NCBI RefSeq assembly: GCF_000016325.1
Contig: NC_009436.1
Location: forward strand, 2,852,001-2,916,000
DNA from: Enterobacter sp. 638
Lineage (GTDB): Bacteria > Pseudomonadota > Gammaproteobacteria > Enterobacterales > Enterobacteriaceae
Direction: 5' to 3'
DNA length: 64,000 nucleotides
Position 1 is the stretch's first letter. Every line of letters begins with the position of its first letter. The position numbers and the translations under genes are program-made. This document shows positions 19,860 to 28,292 of the stretch, piece by piece. Below the pieces are notes generated by a model. That model made no database searches and was not told the DNA's origin. It worked only from the letters and a program-made list of their open reading frames with translations.

Positions 19860-19972
19860 TCTTCAAGCTGCCTCTGCGTTGGCTTCATCTGTTCACCCCA
19901 GTCATTGACTTGCGTCAGCGCCTGGGAATTCTCAGCCTTGCCGCCTTGATGCAACTTGCATAATTTTGAATA
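19853..19972. repeat. ERIC (IRU) element between wcaD and wcaE
   Basis: On the minus strand the core AATGACTGGGGTGAAC differs at a few positions from the ERIC core GTGACTGGGGTGAGCG. The partner arm, read on the plus strand as GCGCCTGGGAATTC, matches the ERIC arm CTCCTGGGGATTC. The outer ends (GCTTGAAGAATGAT and the GCAACTTGCATAATTTTGAA side) also match ERIC termini. The element is about 120 bp, and its right end overlaps the ribosome-binding site and start codons of wcaE. ERIC elements are non-autonomous palindromic repeats of Enterobacterales, transcribed when inside operons. Confidence 0.85.
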
Positions 19973-19997
19973 TCGAAACATAAACCACCTCATTTCG

Positions 19998-21218
19998 TCA
20001 TACCCGCGTAATATTGAGCGCTTTACGCAAAATAAACGGACACACAATTAAGAATGCATATTCCGGGCTAAATATTGACCCGGTAAAAAACAGCGACACC
20101 GGCGTAAAAAGATAAAGCTGCACACGAAAGTTTTGATTATCACCGAATGCATTAAGCATCATTTTGAAAACTTTAAACATGTACCACAGCGTTAACAGCA
20201 CTGCGAACCATGAGAAATAAATAATCAGCAGATACAGACCATTGTCTATGGTTTTACCGACGTCCGCACCGTTAAAGATTCCGAATGATGCAACATATTC
20301 ATAAAGTGAGCCAAATCTGACTACGCCATCGATATGGGTTAAAGAATACCCAACCATCACCAGCGGCCCAATAATTCGATAATAAGAAGACGAGCCTTCT
20401 GTGCCTAAATCACCCAGACGCGTTGCGATGTAGGGAAATGCAAAAACAATACCCACTAAAAACACGGTTAGCGAAATTATTGCTAACGGTAGTTTTTTCT
20501 TGATCGCGTCTTTGTTCAGATACTGAAATGCCCATTCAAGCAGGTAAAACAGGATAAACGTCATTACCCCAGAGAATGAGCCTGACAGGACAATCCCTGC
20601 AAGAATCATAGCATCGGTCTTGGGGGTTTTGATACCAAACTGTTTGATGCTCAGCCAAATTGAGATTAATGCCAGAGCAAAAAATGCCGGTTCAAAATAA
20701 AGCGCCGTGGTTCGCTTACCACCAAATTTAATGAAGTTCAGTACATAGCTGTTACTGTAAATGAGATATTTCGAAATTATTTCCATCAGGCTACTGCCAC
20801 CGGTCAAAATAATTTGCGCCATTTCTAATGCGGCAAGCACAACAATGAACGTCACGGCAATATAAAAGAACCTAAGGATTTTCCTATAATTGTGCGGGGA
20901 AATCGTTTTAAAACGAATACTCCACACCATGCCGATAATAATCACGATATAAACAAACAGCATGGTGGAGGTTACGTATTTGCTCGCGTCCAGCGACTGA
21001 CCGAAGACATAGTTGAAAGCCGTTAAGCCAAAACCGAGCCCCAGGGCAATCATCAGCTTCTTGATGCTGATTTTCTCAACGTACATCAACAGCAAAACGG
21101 GCAAGAAGGTGACGATGGTTATCGGAAAACTTTCGCCGAGCTGGGCAATTTTGACGTTGACCAGCAGGTAGATAAGCGGAAGCAGCAGATAACTACAGAT
21201 TCTGATAGAACGAGACAT
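19998..21218 (-). CDS. wcaD: colanic acid polymerase WcaD
   Basis: 406 residues from ATG 21218 (MSRSIRICSYLLLPLIYLLV), one more than E. coli. The perfect GGAGG six bases upstream and the family start rule out the longer open frame reaching 21425, which only overlaps wcaC. It is a polytopic Wzy-type inner-membrane protein with about ten or more hydrophobic segments (LLLPLIYLLVN, MLFVYIVIIIGMVW, FIVVLAALEMAQIIL, LLIIYFSWFAVLLTLWYM). A long periplasmic loop contains STRLG-like TRLGDLGTEGSSSYYRIIGP. It polymerises flipped repeat units in the periplasm. The start overlaps the wcaC end by 26 bp; the end is followed by the ERIC element before wcaE. Confidence 0.94.
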   Translation of the reverse strand: MSRSIRICSYLLLPLIYLLVNVKIAQLGESFPITIVTFLPVLLLMYVEKISIKKLMIALGLGFGLTAFNYVFGQSLDASKYVTSTMLFVYIVIIIGMVWSIRFKTISPHNYRKILRFFYIAVTFIVVLAALEMAQIILTGGSSLMEIISKYLIYSNSYVLNFIKFGGKRTTALYFEPAFFALALISIWLSIKQFGIKTPKTDAMILAGIVLSGSFSGVMTFILFYLLEWAFQYLNKDAIKKKLPLAIISLTVFLVGIVFAFPYIATRLGDLGTEGSSSYYRIIGPLVMVGYSLTHIDGVVRFGSLYEYVASFGIFNGADVGKTIDNGLYLLIIYFSWFAVLLTLWYMFKVFKMMLNAFGDNQNFRVQLYLFTPVSLFFTGSIFSPEYAFLIVCPFILRKALNITRV

Positions 21219-22410
21219 ATTCCTCCAGCATCTGTTGGCCGCTATACGCTTTACGGCTGCGGTTGCGGAACGATTCCAGGTCAGTGCCAAAAACAGCCTG
21301 TGCGATGTCCGCCTTGGCGTGTTGCACCAGCGGTAAAACCTCATCTTCGCTGAAGGTTTTTCCGCCTGATTTTTCCAGCACTTCACGCGCAGCATCGCTG
21401 TGGGTTGCAATGACCGGCACGCCAATGGACAGCGCTTCGCACAAAATCAGCGGATAGTTATCCACGCGCGAACTGAAGACCAGAGCATCCATTCCGTTCA
21501 GGGCGCTCATCAGCTTGCGCTTATCGGTTTCAAACCCGTGGTTGGTGACGTTAGCGCCCTCAAACGGCGAGAATTTACCGAAGGTGTGCAGCTCAATTTT
21601 GTCGCCGAGCGCCATCATGTCGCGCACCAGCCGCTGATTGGTTTTCCCGTCGTAGCGCAGATCGTGTGCCACCACGGCGATTTTCGGTTTCCCAGGGGTC
21701 ACGGCCACCGGCGTGAGTTCCGCCAGAATTTCTTCGGTCGCCACATCAATGCCGTTGTTAATGATCTGGCAGCGGCCCGGGCCGTACAGGCTATTAAACG
21801 CATCGGCGACGTGCTGACTTGGCGAGATAAAAGTACACCCCAGCGCCAGCATGTCGCGGAAGAGCTGACGTTTGCCGGCCACCAGCTTGTGCGCGCGATC
21901 CACTTTCACCGGGGGATAATTGGAAAGCGTCGGACATTTCTGGCAGTTTGTTTTCCAGCCTTCGCAGCCGTCGGTAAAGGCGCAGCGCCCGGTGACGCTC
22001 CAGTGATCGTGTAAGGTCCACACAAATGTGGTGTCCGGTTTGTGCGCCTGCACGTTCTCGCAAAACGCCACGACCTCTTCCAGGTTGAGCCAGTAGCTGT
22101 GCAACACGTGGAAATGCAGCACGACCGGACCGCTGGTGCGGGTCACGGTGCGATAAAGACTGTTGAGATTCCCAAACAGATCGCGGTTAAACAGGCGGAA
22201 CAACGCGATGTTGGCAATCGACGTCAGGCGCGGCGTCTGCTTTAAGACCTGCGGATAATTATCATGACTGACGCTTTTTTTGCCGCCTTTGCCATAGCCG
22301 TAAACAAAACGTGACTGGAGACCTTTTTGCAGCGCGCGCTGATGCAAATCCAGCGCGACGCCTGCCGCCCCGCCCTCTGCCAGGCGAACGTTAAATTGCA
22401 GAATATTCAT
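21193..22410 (-). CDS. wcaC: colanic acid glycosyltransferase WcaC
   Basis: 405 residues, E. coli length. It is a GT4-type GT-B transferase. The N-terminus MNILQFNVRLAEGGAAGVAL carries the glycine-rich acceptor loop. A cysteine-rich insert (GCEGWKTNCQKCPTLSNYPP, about 150-169, with Cys at regular spacing) is characteristic of this subgroup and may bind metal. The C-terminal donor-binding region reads FSSRVDNYPLILCEALSIGV (about 311-330) with the second Glu of the EX7E-like motif. It adds a galactose in the repeat, by operon inference. It overlaps wcaB by 4 bp and wcaD by 26 bp. Confidence 0.94.
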   Translation of the reverse strand: MNILQFNVRLAEGGAAGVALDLHQRALQKGLQSRFVYGYGKGGKKSVSHDNYPQVLKQTPRLTSIANIALFRLFNRDLFGNLNSLYRTVTRTSGPVVLHFHVLHSYWLNLEEVVAFCENVQAHKPDTTFVWTLHDHWSVTGRCAFTDGCEGWKTNCQKCPTLSNYPPVKVDRAHKLVAGKRQLFRDMLALGCTFISPSQHVADAFNSLYGPGRCQIINNGIDVATEEILAELTPVAVTPGKPKIAVVAHDLRYDGKTNQRLVRDMMALGDKIELHTFGKFSPFEGANVTNHGFETDKRKLMSALNGMDALVFSSRVDNYPLILCEALSIGVPVIATHSDAAREVLEKSGGKTFSEDEVLPLVQHAKADIAQAVFGTDLESFRNRSRKAYSGQQMLEEYVSFYQNL

Positions 22411-22898
22411 TTGATGACCTTCACACGGGCTTTTTCACCGGTGACAAGCGCGTTATCAGGAATGCTGTCCAGCACCACGCTGCCCGCGCCGATAGTGACG
22501 TTATTACCCACGGTAATTTCACCGATCATGACGACGTTTGCGCCCAGCTCGACATTGTTGCCAATCACCGGGCACGCCAGACTCGCCGGGCCACGGTTGC
22601 CGATGGTTACGCCGTGGCGAATCGTGAAATCATCACCCGCGACGACAAATTTATTGATCACCACGGCATAACCGTGATGAATGGTAAAGCGTCGCCCAAT
22701 GGTGGCTGCAGCCTGAATTTCGTAACCAAACAGACACTCGGTGATGAGGCGATACAGCACCAGAATCGGTGCCGCCCACAGATTATTGAGGACATTTTTT
22801 TTGCGCCAGACGGAGCAAAAATGCGCAATGCGGTACGCCAGTACCATGCAGCACGGGCGCAGGCTCCAGCTGTTGGCGCGGCAATCTTCCAGAATCAT
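22407..22898 (-). CDS. wcaB: colanic acid acetyltransferase WcaB
   Basis: 163 residues (E. coli 162). It is a serine-acetyltransferase-like hexapeptide protein. RRFTIHHGYAVVINKFVVAG (about 69-88) includes the catalytic-type HHG. IRHGVTIGNRG (about 94-104), IGNNVELGANVVMIGEITVG and IGAGSVVLDSIPDN build the left-handed helix. It is predicted to O-acetylate the first fucose of the repeat unit. The start codon shares a base with the wcaA stop (TAATG) and its end overlaps wcaC by 4 bp, so wcaA-B-C are coupled. Confidence 0.94.
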   Translation of the reverse strand: MILEDCRANSWSLRPCCMVLAYRIAHFCSVWRKKNVLNNLWAAPILVLYRLITECLFGYEIQAAATIGRRFTIHHGYAVVINKFVVAGDDFTIRHGVTIGNRGPASLACPVIGNNVELGANVVMIGEITVGNNVTIGAGSVVLDSIPDNALVTGEKARVKVIK

Positions 22899-23740
22899 TA
22901 TTTCCCCCGCAGCCCATCAGCCAGGCGCTTGGTATTGCGCACGGAAAAGAGCGTCAGCAGCGTGCGCCAGTTCATGCGCTTATTGCGGATCTGATACAGC
23001 GTAAAAAGCTGATATTTACGGCTGGCACGGTCGAACTTGTCTTTGTGCTTGCGGTAAAAATGGAAGTAGCCAGAGAATTTCTTTGGCGATGAGGTGATTT
23101 GCATCTCACCGTGATTGATATGCAGAATTTGCGTGGCGTCGTCCACTTTCCACGGTTCGCCATATTCCACCACCATGCGCAGGAAAATGTCGTAGTCCTG
23201 CGCGGCTTTCAGTTCGGTATCAAACAGGCACTCTTTGAAACGCCACGCCCAGGTAAAGACCTGATTGCCAATAATATTGCGCTTGTAGAACAGGCGGCGA
23301 GAGTACGGTGACTTTGGATACAGCGGCAGGCTCGCCGGTTGGGAATAAACTTCACCCTCGCAGACATAGTCATTGGCGTACAAGAATGCATGCGTCACCA
23401 GCTGATGCTTGTGCGCCAGGAAAATGGACAAACGGTTTGGCGTCCATTCATCATCATCATCAATACCCGTGATGAACTCCCCGCTAGACTGGAGAATCGC
23501 CTGGTTTCGCACGGCACACGCGCCGGAATTAATGTCGTTGTGGATATATTTCACCCGCGCATCGCCAAGTTCTTCAACAAACTTTTGTAGCTGCTCATAA
23601 GACGAAGAGCAGTCATCGACGATGATCATTTCCCAGTTGTCGTAGTCCTGACGTAATACCGATTTAATCGCGCGGATCGCCAACTGCTGACGATTCCAGG
23701 TCGGCATATAAATGGAGATCAAAGGGCGTTGTGTTGTCAT
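22898..23740 (-). CDS. wcaA: colanic acid glycosyltransferase WcaA
   Basis: 280 residues from ATG 23740 (MTTQRPLISIYMPTWNRQQL), preceded by GGGGAAG. A longer in-frame start at 23803 would translate the intergenic REP-like element and is rejected. It is a GT2 GT-A glycosyltransferase. MPTWNRQQLAIRAIKSVLRQ (about 11-30), MIIVDDCSSS (about 37-46, first Asp pair) and the metal-binding ITGIDDDDEWTPNRL (about 88-102) are clear. The conserved AAQDYDIFLRMVVEYG region (about 195-210) follows. It is the first transferase gene after the export genes wza-wzb-wzc. Confidence 0.94.
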   Translation of the reverse strand: MTTQRPLISIYMPTWNRQQLAIRAIKSVLRQDYDNWEMIIVDDCSSSYEQLQKFVEELGDARVKYIHNDINSGACAVRNQAILQSSGEFITGIDDDDEWTPNRLSIFLAHKHQLVTHAFLYANDYVCEGEVYSQPASLPLYPKSPYSRRLFYKRNIIGNQVFTWAWRFKECLFDTELKAAQDYDIFLRMVVEYGEPWKVDDATQILHINHGEMQITSSPKKFSGYFHFYRKHKDKFDRASRKYQLFTLYQIRNKRMNWRTLLTLFSVRNTKRLADGLRGK

Positions 23741-23769
23741 TTTCTTCCCCGAATGGCTGGTTGTTTCTG

Positions 23770-23838
23770 CCCTCACCCATCGCCCAGAAGAGAGACGATA
23801 CAATTCCCTCTCCCGTCGGGAGAGGGTTAGCGTGAGGG
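23770..23838. repeat. REP-like palindromic element between wzc and wcaA
   Basis: CCCTCACCC at 23770 is complementary to the GTGAGGG near 23832. Inside it CCCTCTCCC (about 23806-23814) pairs with GGGAGAGGG (about 23818-23826) around a 3-nt loop. It shares its vocabulary with the elements at 8667 and 39194. It separates the export genes from the assembly genes, and the hairpin could modulate relative expression of the two parts of the operon. Confidence 0.65.
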
Positions 23839-23845
23839 AAAACGG

Positions 23846-26008
23846 TTATTTACTGTCAGACTTGTATTCGTACTCGTAATACCCGTAATCCTGGTATCCC
23901 GTCGCACGGCGGAAGATGGAGTTCAGAATCACCCCTTTCACGTCGATGCCGTTCTGCTCAAAGCGGTTCAGGCTGGTTTCCACTTCCTTCAGCGTGTTGA
24001 CCGCATAACGAGCCACCATCAGCGTGGTGCCAGCGTGGCGACCGACCACGGCGGCATCGGTCACGGCCAGAATCGGCGGGGTATCAATCAGGACGAGATC
24101 GTAATGTTTGCTAGCCCACTCAATCAGTTGCGTGAAACGCTCGCTCATCAGCAGTTCGGAGGGATTCGGTGGCACCTGACCGCGCGGTACAAGGTCAAAG
24201 TTAGTGATCGACGTCGGTTTGGCGCACTGCTCAATCTCCCCTTTGCCGAGCAGAATCTCCGACAGACCGTTGACGTTGTTGGTCCCTAACAGTTCGTGGG
24301 TGTAGCCCTTACGCATATCGCAGTCGATCAGCAGCACGCGTTTATTGGTTTGACTCACCACCGCCGCCAGGTTGGCGCAGACGAAGGTTTTACCAATCGA
24401 TGGACTCACACCGGTCATCATCAGGACGTTATTTTTGGCCTGCATCATCGCGAAATGCAGGCTGGTTCGCAGGCTACGCACCGCTTCAATCGCCAGATCC
24501 GTGGGGTTACCGACTGCCAGCAATTGACTCTGTTTGTAGCGTTTAATCCCTTTGACGGTTTTGACGCTATCCCGCGATTTCTGCCATTCCGACAGCGGGA
24601 TGCTGGCGTAAACGCTGATCCCATTCTCTTCGAGCACCTGCGGGCTTTCGATTCCGCGATTGAACAGGGAACGCAGCAGCACGCCCATAATCGACAGCAT
24701 CAGACCGAGAATAATGCTGCCCAGAACGATCAGCGCTTTTTTCGGTTTGAGCACACCCGGTTGGGTGATCGCCGGGTCAACGATACGGACATCGCCAACG
24801 GTACTGGCTTCGGTGATCTTCAGCTCCTGCTGTTTGTTCAAGAGCTGCATGTACACCTGCTGGCCGGACTCCACATCGCGGGTCAGACGCACGATTTCCT
24901 GCTGGGTTTTCGGCATCGCCGTTACGCGGTTGTTGAGTTTTGATTTCTCATCTTCCAGCGCCTGACGTTTTTCCAGTAACGTGCGGTACGCCGGGTGACG
25001 TTTGGTGTAGAGCTTCGAAATTTCCGCTTCTTTGAACGTCAGCTCATTCAGCTGCGCGTCGATGTTCACCATCGAGTCGAGGACGGATTTCGCCTCCAGC
25101 GGCAGGTCGACCGAATCTTTATCCTGACGATAGGCGTTCAGCTTGTTTTCCGCTTCATCAAGATGCGCGCGCACCTCCGGGAGCTGTTTTGCCAGGAAGG
25201 CGAGGCTTTTTGCCGCCTCAGCAGACTTGCGTTCGACGTTTTGCTCAAGATAGTTGCGGGTAATGCTGTTAAGAATGTCGCGGATCTTGTCTTTGTCTTC
25301 ACCGGTGAAGGTCATGCTCAGTACACCGGTGTCCTTACCATTTTCAGTTACGGTGAGATTGCCCTGCAGATTGTTGATCATCCCCAGCATCGAGAATTTG
25401 GACACGGTGAATTTGCCGCCCTCCGCCGCTTTGATGTCGCTCACCATCATAGTGACGCCATTTTTGGTCAGCATCTGTCCGACTTCACCCCGTGCGCTAA
25501 ACCCGGCGTCGCTGGTGAGCTGGTACTGTTTTGGCCCGAGAACTTCCAGAGTGAAGACCTGATCGCCCGCCCCTTTTGGCAATTCAAAGGTGGTCACTTT
25601 GACCATGTCATTTTGACGGCCCATCAGCCTGTCCCAACCCGCACCAAAAATCGGGAAGGTATCTTTGGTGACACCGATATCGAGATCGAGATCGTCAACG
25701 GTTTTGCCGAGCACCAGGCGCGACTGGATGAGCTGAATTTCAGCGTCCGAGGCCGGTGGCTTATTCGCCAGCGCCGAACCGATATCCTGCACCAGCGAGT
25801 TGCCCGAGTTCTGCTCAATTTGTACCAGCGCATCGGCGCTATAGATTGGCGTCGCAAACAGGGTGTAAATCACGGCGGCTAACGCAAACACCGCGGTAAT
25901 GCCCAGTACCCACCATTTCGCCTCAACGACCGTCCCGACCAGACGACCAATATCTATTTCATCACTGCCCGAAATCGGGGCGGCAGAAGGTTTTGTTTTT
26001 TCTGTCAT
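23846..26008 (-). CDS. wzc: colanic acid tyrosine-protein kinase / co-polymerase Wzc
   Basis: 720 residues from ATG 26008 (MTEKTKPSAAPISGSDEIDI), as in E. coli, with CAGGGA upstream; it starts 2 bp after wzb. It is an inner-membrane polysaccharide co-polymerase with a BY-kinase. TM1 is near 32-52, a large periplasmic Wzz-type domain with coiled-coil segments spans about 55-425, and TM2 (ALIVLGSIILGLMLSIMGVL) is near 430-449. The cytoplasmic kinase has Walker A GVSPSIGKT (about 534-542), Walker A' LLIDCDMR and Walker B LVLIDTPP. The C-terminal tyrosine cluster YQDYGYYEYEY is intact. Cycles of autophosphorylation and dephosphorylation by Wzb control polymerisation and export through Wza. Confidence 0.96.
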   Translation of the reverse strand: MTEKTKPSAAPISGSDEIDIGRLVGTVVEAKWWVLGITAVFALAAVIYTLFATPIYSADALVQIEQNSGNSLVQDIGSALANKPPASDAEIQLIQSRLVLGKTVDDLDLDIGVTKDTFPIFGAGWDRLMGRQNDMVKVTTFELPKGAGDQVFTLEVLGPKQYQLTSDAGFSARGEVGQMLTKNGVTMMVSDIKAAEGGKFTVSKFSMLGMINNLQGNLTVTENGKDTGVLSMTFTGEDKDKIRDILNSITRNYLEQNVERKSAEAAKSLAFLAKQLPEVRAHLDEAENKLNAYRQDKDSVDLPLEAKSVLDSMVNIDAQLNELTFKEAEISKLYTKRHPAYRTLLEKRQALEDEKSKLNNRVTAMPKTQQEIVRLTRDVESGQQVYMQLLNKQQELKITEASTVGDVRIVDPAITQPGVLKPKKALIVLGSIILGLMLSIMGVLLRSLFNRGIESPQVLEENGISVYASIPLSEWQKSRDSVKTVKGIKRYKQSQLLAVGNPTDLAIEAVRSLRTSLHFAMMQAKNNVLMMTGVSPSIGKTFVCANLAAVVSQTNKRVLLIDCDMRKGYTHELLGTNNVNGLSEILLGKGEIEQCAKPTSITNFDLVPRGQVPPNPSELLMSERFTQLIEWASKHYDLVLIDTPPILAVTDAAVVGRHAGTTLMVARYAVNTLKEVETSLNRFEQNGIDVKGVILNSIFRRATGYQDYGYYEYEYKSDSK

Positions 26009-26010
26009 TG

Positions 26011-26454
26011 TTATCCCTGCTGAGCTTTCAGTGCCTGCGCCCACTGTTGGGCAGACTGGTCAAGTAAGGTATAAACCGCCTCAAATGCCTCACGGCTTTT
26101 ACGATACGGATCGGGAATTTCGCGTTCACCGTCCCAGTGACCAAACAGCATCACCTTGCCGCGCATTTCCGGAGCGAGTTCACACAGCGCATGGATATGG
26201 CGTTTTTCCATCGCCAGGATCAGATCGTAATCCCGACACATCCGGCCAGACACCTGACGGGCAACGTGCCCGTCTAAGGAGAGGTTATGTGCCTGCGCCA
26301 CGCTCGTTGCGCGCTCATCGGCCCCTTTACCGACGAGCGCTCCTAGCCCTGCTGATTCCACGATCAGATTGGGCTGGTAATTTTTCAGCAACCGTTCAGC
26401 CGTGGGGGAACGGCAAATGTTCCCCACGCACACCACCAGAATTTTGTTAAACAT
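26011..26454 (-). CDS. wzb: low-molecular-weight protein-tyrosine phosphatase Wzb
   Basis: 147 residues, family length. The N-terminal signature VCVGNICRSPTAERLL has the CX5R catalytic loop with Cys9 and Arg15. The general-acid Asp lies in IPDPYRKS near residue 115. It dephosphorylates Wzc in the cytoplasm, which is needed for colanic acid production. It lies between wza (5 bp upstream) and wzc (2 bp downstream), the standard wza-wzb-wzc order. Confidence 0.96.
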   Translation of the reverse strand: MFNKILVVCVGNICRSPTAERLLKNYQPNLIVESAGLGALVGKGADERATSVAQAHNLSLDGHVARQVSGRMCRDYDLILAMEKRHIHALCELAPEMRGKVMLFGHWDGEREIPDPYRKSREAFEAVYTLLDQSAQQWAQALKAQQG

Positions 26455-26459
26455 CGCGA

Positions 26460-27599
26460 TTACCAGGTATGAATGTTGCGCGCCGTATCCGTCATGTAGC
26501 GGACGCCACTGATGGTTGGCAGCAACTGGTTGATCAGACGGTTCCAGCGGGCAACCGGTGCCGTGGTGACGTACACCACATCGTATGGCTGGAGTCGGAA
26601 CTCGGTTGCCATAACCAGAGACGTCGCATCGGACATATCCAACTGGTAGATGTTGGCAATTTTGCCTTTGGCACTGCCCTCGCCTTTCAGCGGACGAATA
26701 ACGAAGATGCCGCTGGCGTTAGACGCCGTCATATCGAGGCCTTCCGCATTACCCAGCGCTTCGGTCAGGGTCATGCCGCTGAAGTCCATTTTGAGCGTGG
26801 TTTGTTTTTTCACTTCGCCCATCACGAACACTTTCAGATCGTCATTGCGCGGAACAAAAAGAATATCGCCAGGATAGAGCAGACGGTTTTGGCTCAGGTC
26901 GCCGTTCTGCATAAGCGCCTGGAGCGAAATGCGCTCTTCTTTCCCGTTGTGCGTCAGCACCACGTTGCGCCAGTCAGCAGCATCGGTCAGACCGCCTGCT
27001 GTGTTAATCGCATCCAGAATCGTCAGCGGGACGTTAGTGATCGCCTGTTGGCCCGATTTATTCACTTCACCGGACACATAGGCTTTTTGCGAACGGAACG
27101 CGGCGATATTAACGTCAACCTGCGGATCGGCGATGTACGTCGCTAAGCGGCCGGTAATATCACTACGAATTTCTGCGAGCGTTTTCCCAACGACATGGAC
27201 TTTGCCGATATAGGGATAGAACATCGTGCCATCTGGCTGAACCCAGTTACCGGTGTCGCTTGAGCTACGATATTGTCCAGCGGGGGTGGTCAGTTCAGGG
27301 TGATCCCAGACGGTCACACTCACCACATCACCCGGACCTACGCGGTATTGGTAGCTCGCAATTTCCTGGTCCAGAGACATATTTGGCTGCGCCACATTGG
27401 GACGCGGACGTAATTGTTCGACAAGACGCGGCGTTAATGGATAAACATTCACCATTTTGTCGAGATCAAAATCAGCATCCTGTTGCTTGATCACATCCTT
27501 GCCCACTGTTGACATATTGCTGCCGGGAAAGACCGTACAACCACTCATCAAGGTCACAGACACCAATAATGGCATCAATTTCATTTTGGATTTCATCAT
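26460..27599 (-). CDS. wza: outer-membrane polysaccharide export lipoprotein Wza
   Basis: 379 residues, identical in length to E. coli Wza. It has a lipoprotein signal [20 protein letters not shown] with lipobox LMSGC and acylated Cys21. The polysaccharide export domain is near 85-175 ([20 protein letters not shown]), two SLBB domains follow (about 175-340), and the C-terminal amphipathic helix that forms the octameric outer-membrane barrel ends the protein ([15 protein letters not shown]). It is the first gene of the colanic acid operon, 179 bp downstream of a JUMPstart/ops element and about 430 bp from a candidate RcsAB box. Confidence 0.97.
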   Translation of the reverse strand: MMKSKMKLMPLLVSVTLMSGCTVFPGSNMSTVGKDVIKQQDADFDLDKMVNVYPLTPRLVEQLRPRPNVAQPNMSLDQEIASYQYRVGPGDVVSVTVWDHPELTTPAGQYRSSSDTGNWVQPDGTMFYPYIGKVHVVGKTLAEIRSDITGRLATYIADPQVDVNIAAFRSQKAYVSGEVNKSGQQAITNVPLTILDAINTAGGLTDAADWRNVVLTHNGKEERISLQALMQNGDLSQNRLLYPGDILFVPRNDDLKVFVMGEVKKQTTLKMDFSGMTLTEALGNAEGLDMTASNASGIFVIRPLKGEGSAKGKIANIYQLDMSDATSLVMATEFRLQPYDVVYVTTAPVARWNRLINQLLPTISGVRYMTDTARNIHTW

Positions 27600-27777
27600 T
27601 GATTATTTATCACTTTGGCAGAGTAATTATCCTGTGCAATTTAAATAAGCGCGGATCGTTTTGGCATTCAGAATGCAGTTAATCAAAAAGAAATATAACT
27701 GGCATCATTCCTAAAAAAACCTTATTCACCCGCTGGCTATTGACAGAATAATCGAGGCTGATTCACACGCTTTCAGG

Positions 27778-27815
27778 CACGCTACCGCCCTTGGCTTTCA
27801 GTTACCAATCCACTG
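27778..27815 (-). promoter_or_regulatory. JUMPstart element with ops site, colanic acid operon
   Basis: On the minus strand 27815-27778 reads CAGTGGATTGGTAACTGAAA, then GCCAAGGGCGGTAGCGTG, a recognisable JUMPstart ending in the full 12-nt ops core (27789-27778). It lies about 180 bp upstream of wza in the same orientation. It is more diverged from consensus than the O-antigen copy at 3358-3396, but the ops part is identical in both. RfaH-dependent antitermination of the 23-kb operon is expected. Confidence 0.9.
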
Positions 27816-27968
27816 ACGAAACAATGTGTTATGGATAGACACCCTCTTAAAACTGGCTTTCGCGGATATATTATCCGGCACATTTAGGAGTCAGGCCGAA
27901 TTGAAATTCAGCCCCGAAGACCAGTACAAAAATAGCAGCAAGAAGATTTAGCATTTGATGCTGGGGGA

Positions 27969-27997
27969 ATTGTTGCAGCTAACCTAATAGCAGGCAA
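27969..27997 (-). promoter_or_regulatory. candidate colanic acid (wza) promoter
   Basis: On the minus strand TTGCCT (27997-27992) and AACAAT (27974-27969) are separated by 17 bp, about 370 bp upstream of the wza start and just downstream of the RcsAB-like box. The hexamers are weak, as expected for an activator-dependent promoter. The call rests on spacing and position only. Confidence 0.35.
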
Positions 27998-28024
27998 GGA
28001 GACATCTGTCCTAATATTGGTTTT

Positions 28025-28038
28025 TAAGAATAATATTA
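28025..28038 (-). promoter_or_regulatory. candidate RcsAB box upstream of wza
   Basis: The minus strand reads TAATATTATTCTTA. On the plus strand, TAAGAATAATATTA matches 11 of 14 positions of the RcsAB consensus as I recall it (TAAGAATATTCCTA). It lies about 430 bp upstream of wza, close to the distance reported for the E. coli colanic acid promoter. A second, weaker match occurs at 28059-28072 (10 of 14 on the minus strand). RcsA/RcsB would activate the operon in response to envelope stress. Confidence 0.6.
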
Positions 28039-28292
28039 AGCGCAAATTTTCGCAGTTTTAGGAATTTCTTCATATTGACTTATAGCGATCCTAAATTAGC
28101 AGATGCGATATATCCTAATTATTACCAGATATACAAATTTAAACTTCCCAATGGAAATAATACGGTTATTGCCATGAGATATTTCTTTTGCATTAATTAA
28201 GAGAAATCTCAGCATGGCATTGCAATTTTCGCCCACATTATCCATGATCGAAGTGTGACAAATGTCATATAACTAAAGGTACTGCAATTACT

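Larger units (their letters stand above)
27600..28292. other. wza leader / yegH upstream intergenic region
   Basis: 693 bp without a gene, AT-rich, between divergent wza and yegH. The part next to wza contains the JUMPstart/ops element (27778-27815). Further out lie a promoter candidate and RcsAB-like boxes (27969-28072), implying a leader of several hundred nucleotides on the colanic acid mRNA. The yegH side has AAAGG upstream of its ATG. No small gene or repeat was recognised. Confidence 0.7.

Noticed and set aside
19998..21425. wcaD read as a 475-residue protein starting at 21425
   Set aside because: The first 69 codons overlap wcaC and have no family similarity; ATG 21218 has a perfect ribosome-binding site and the known start.
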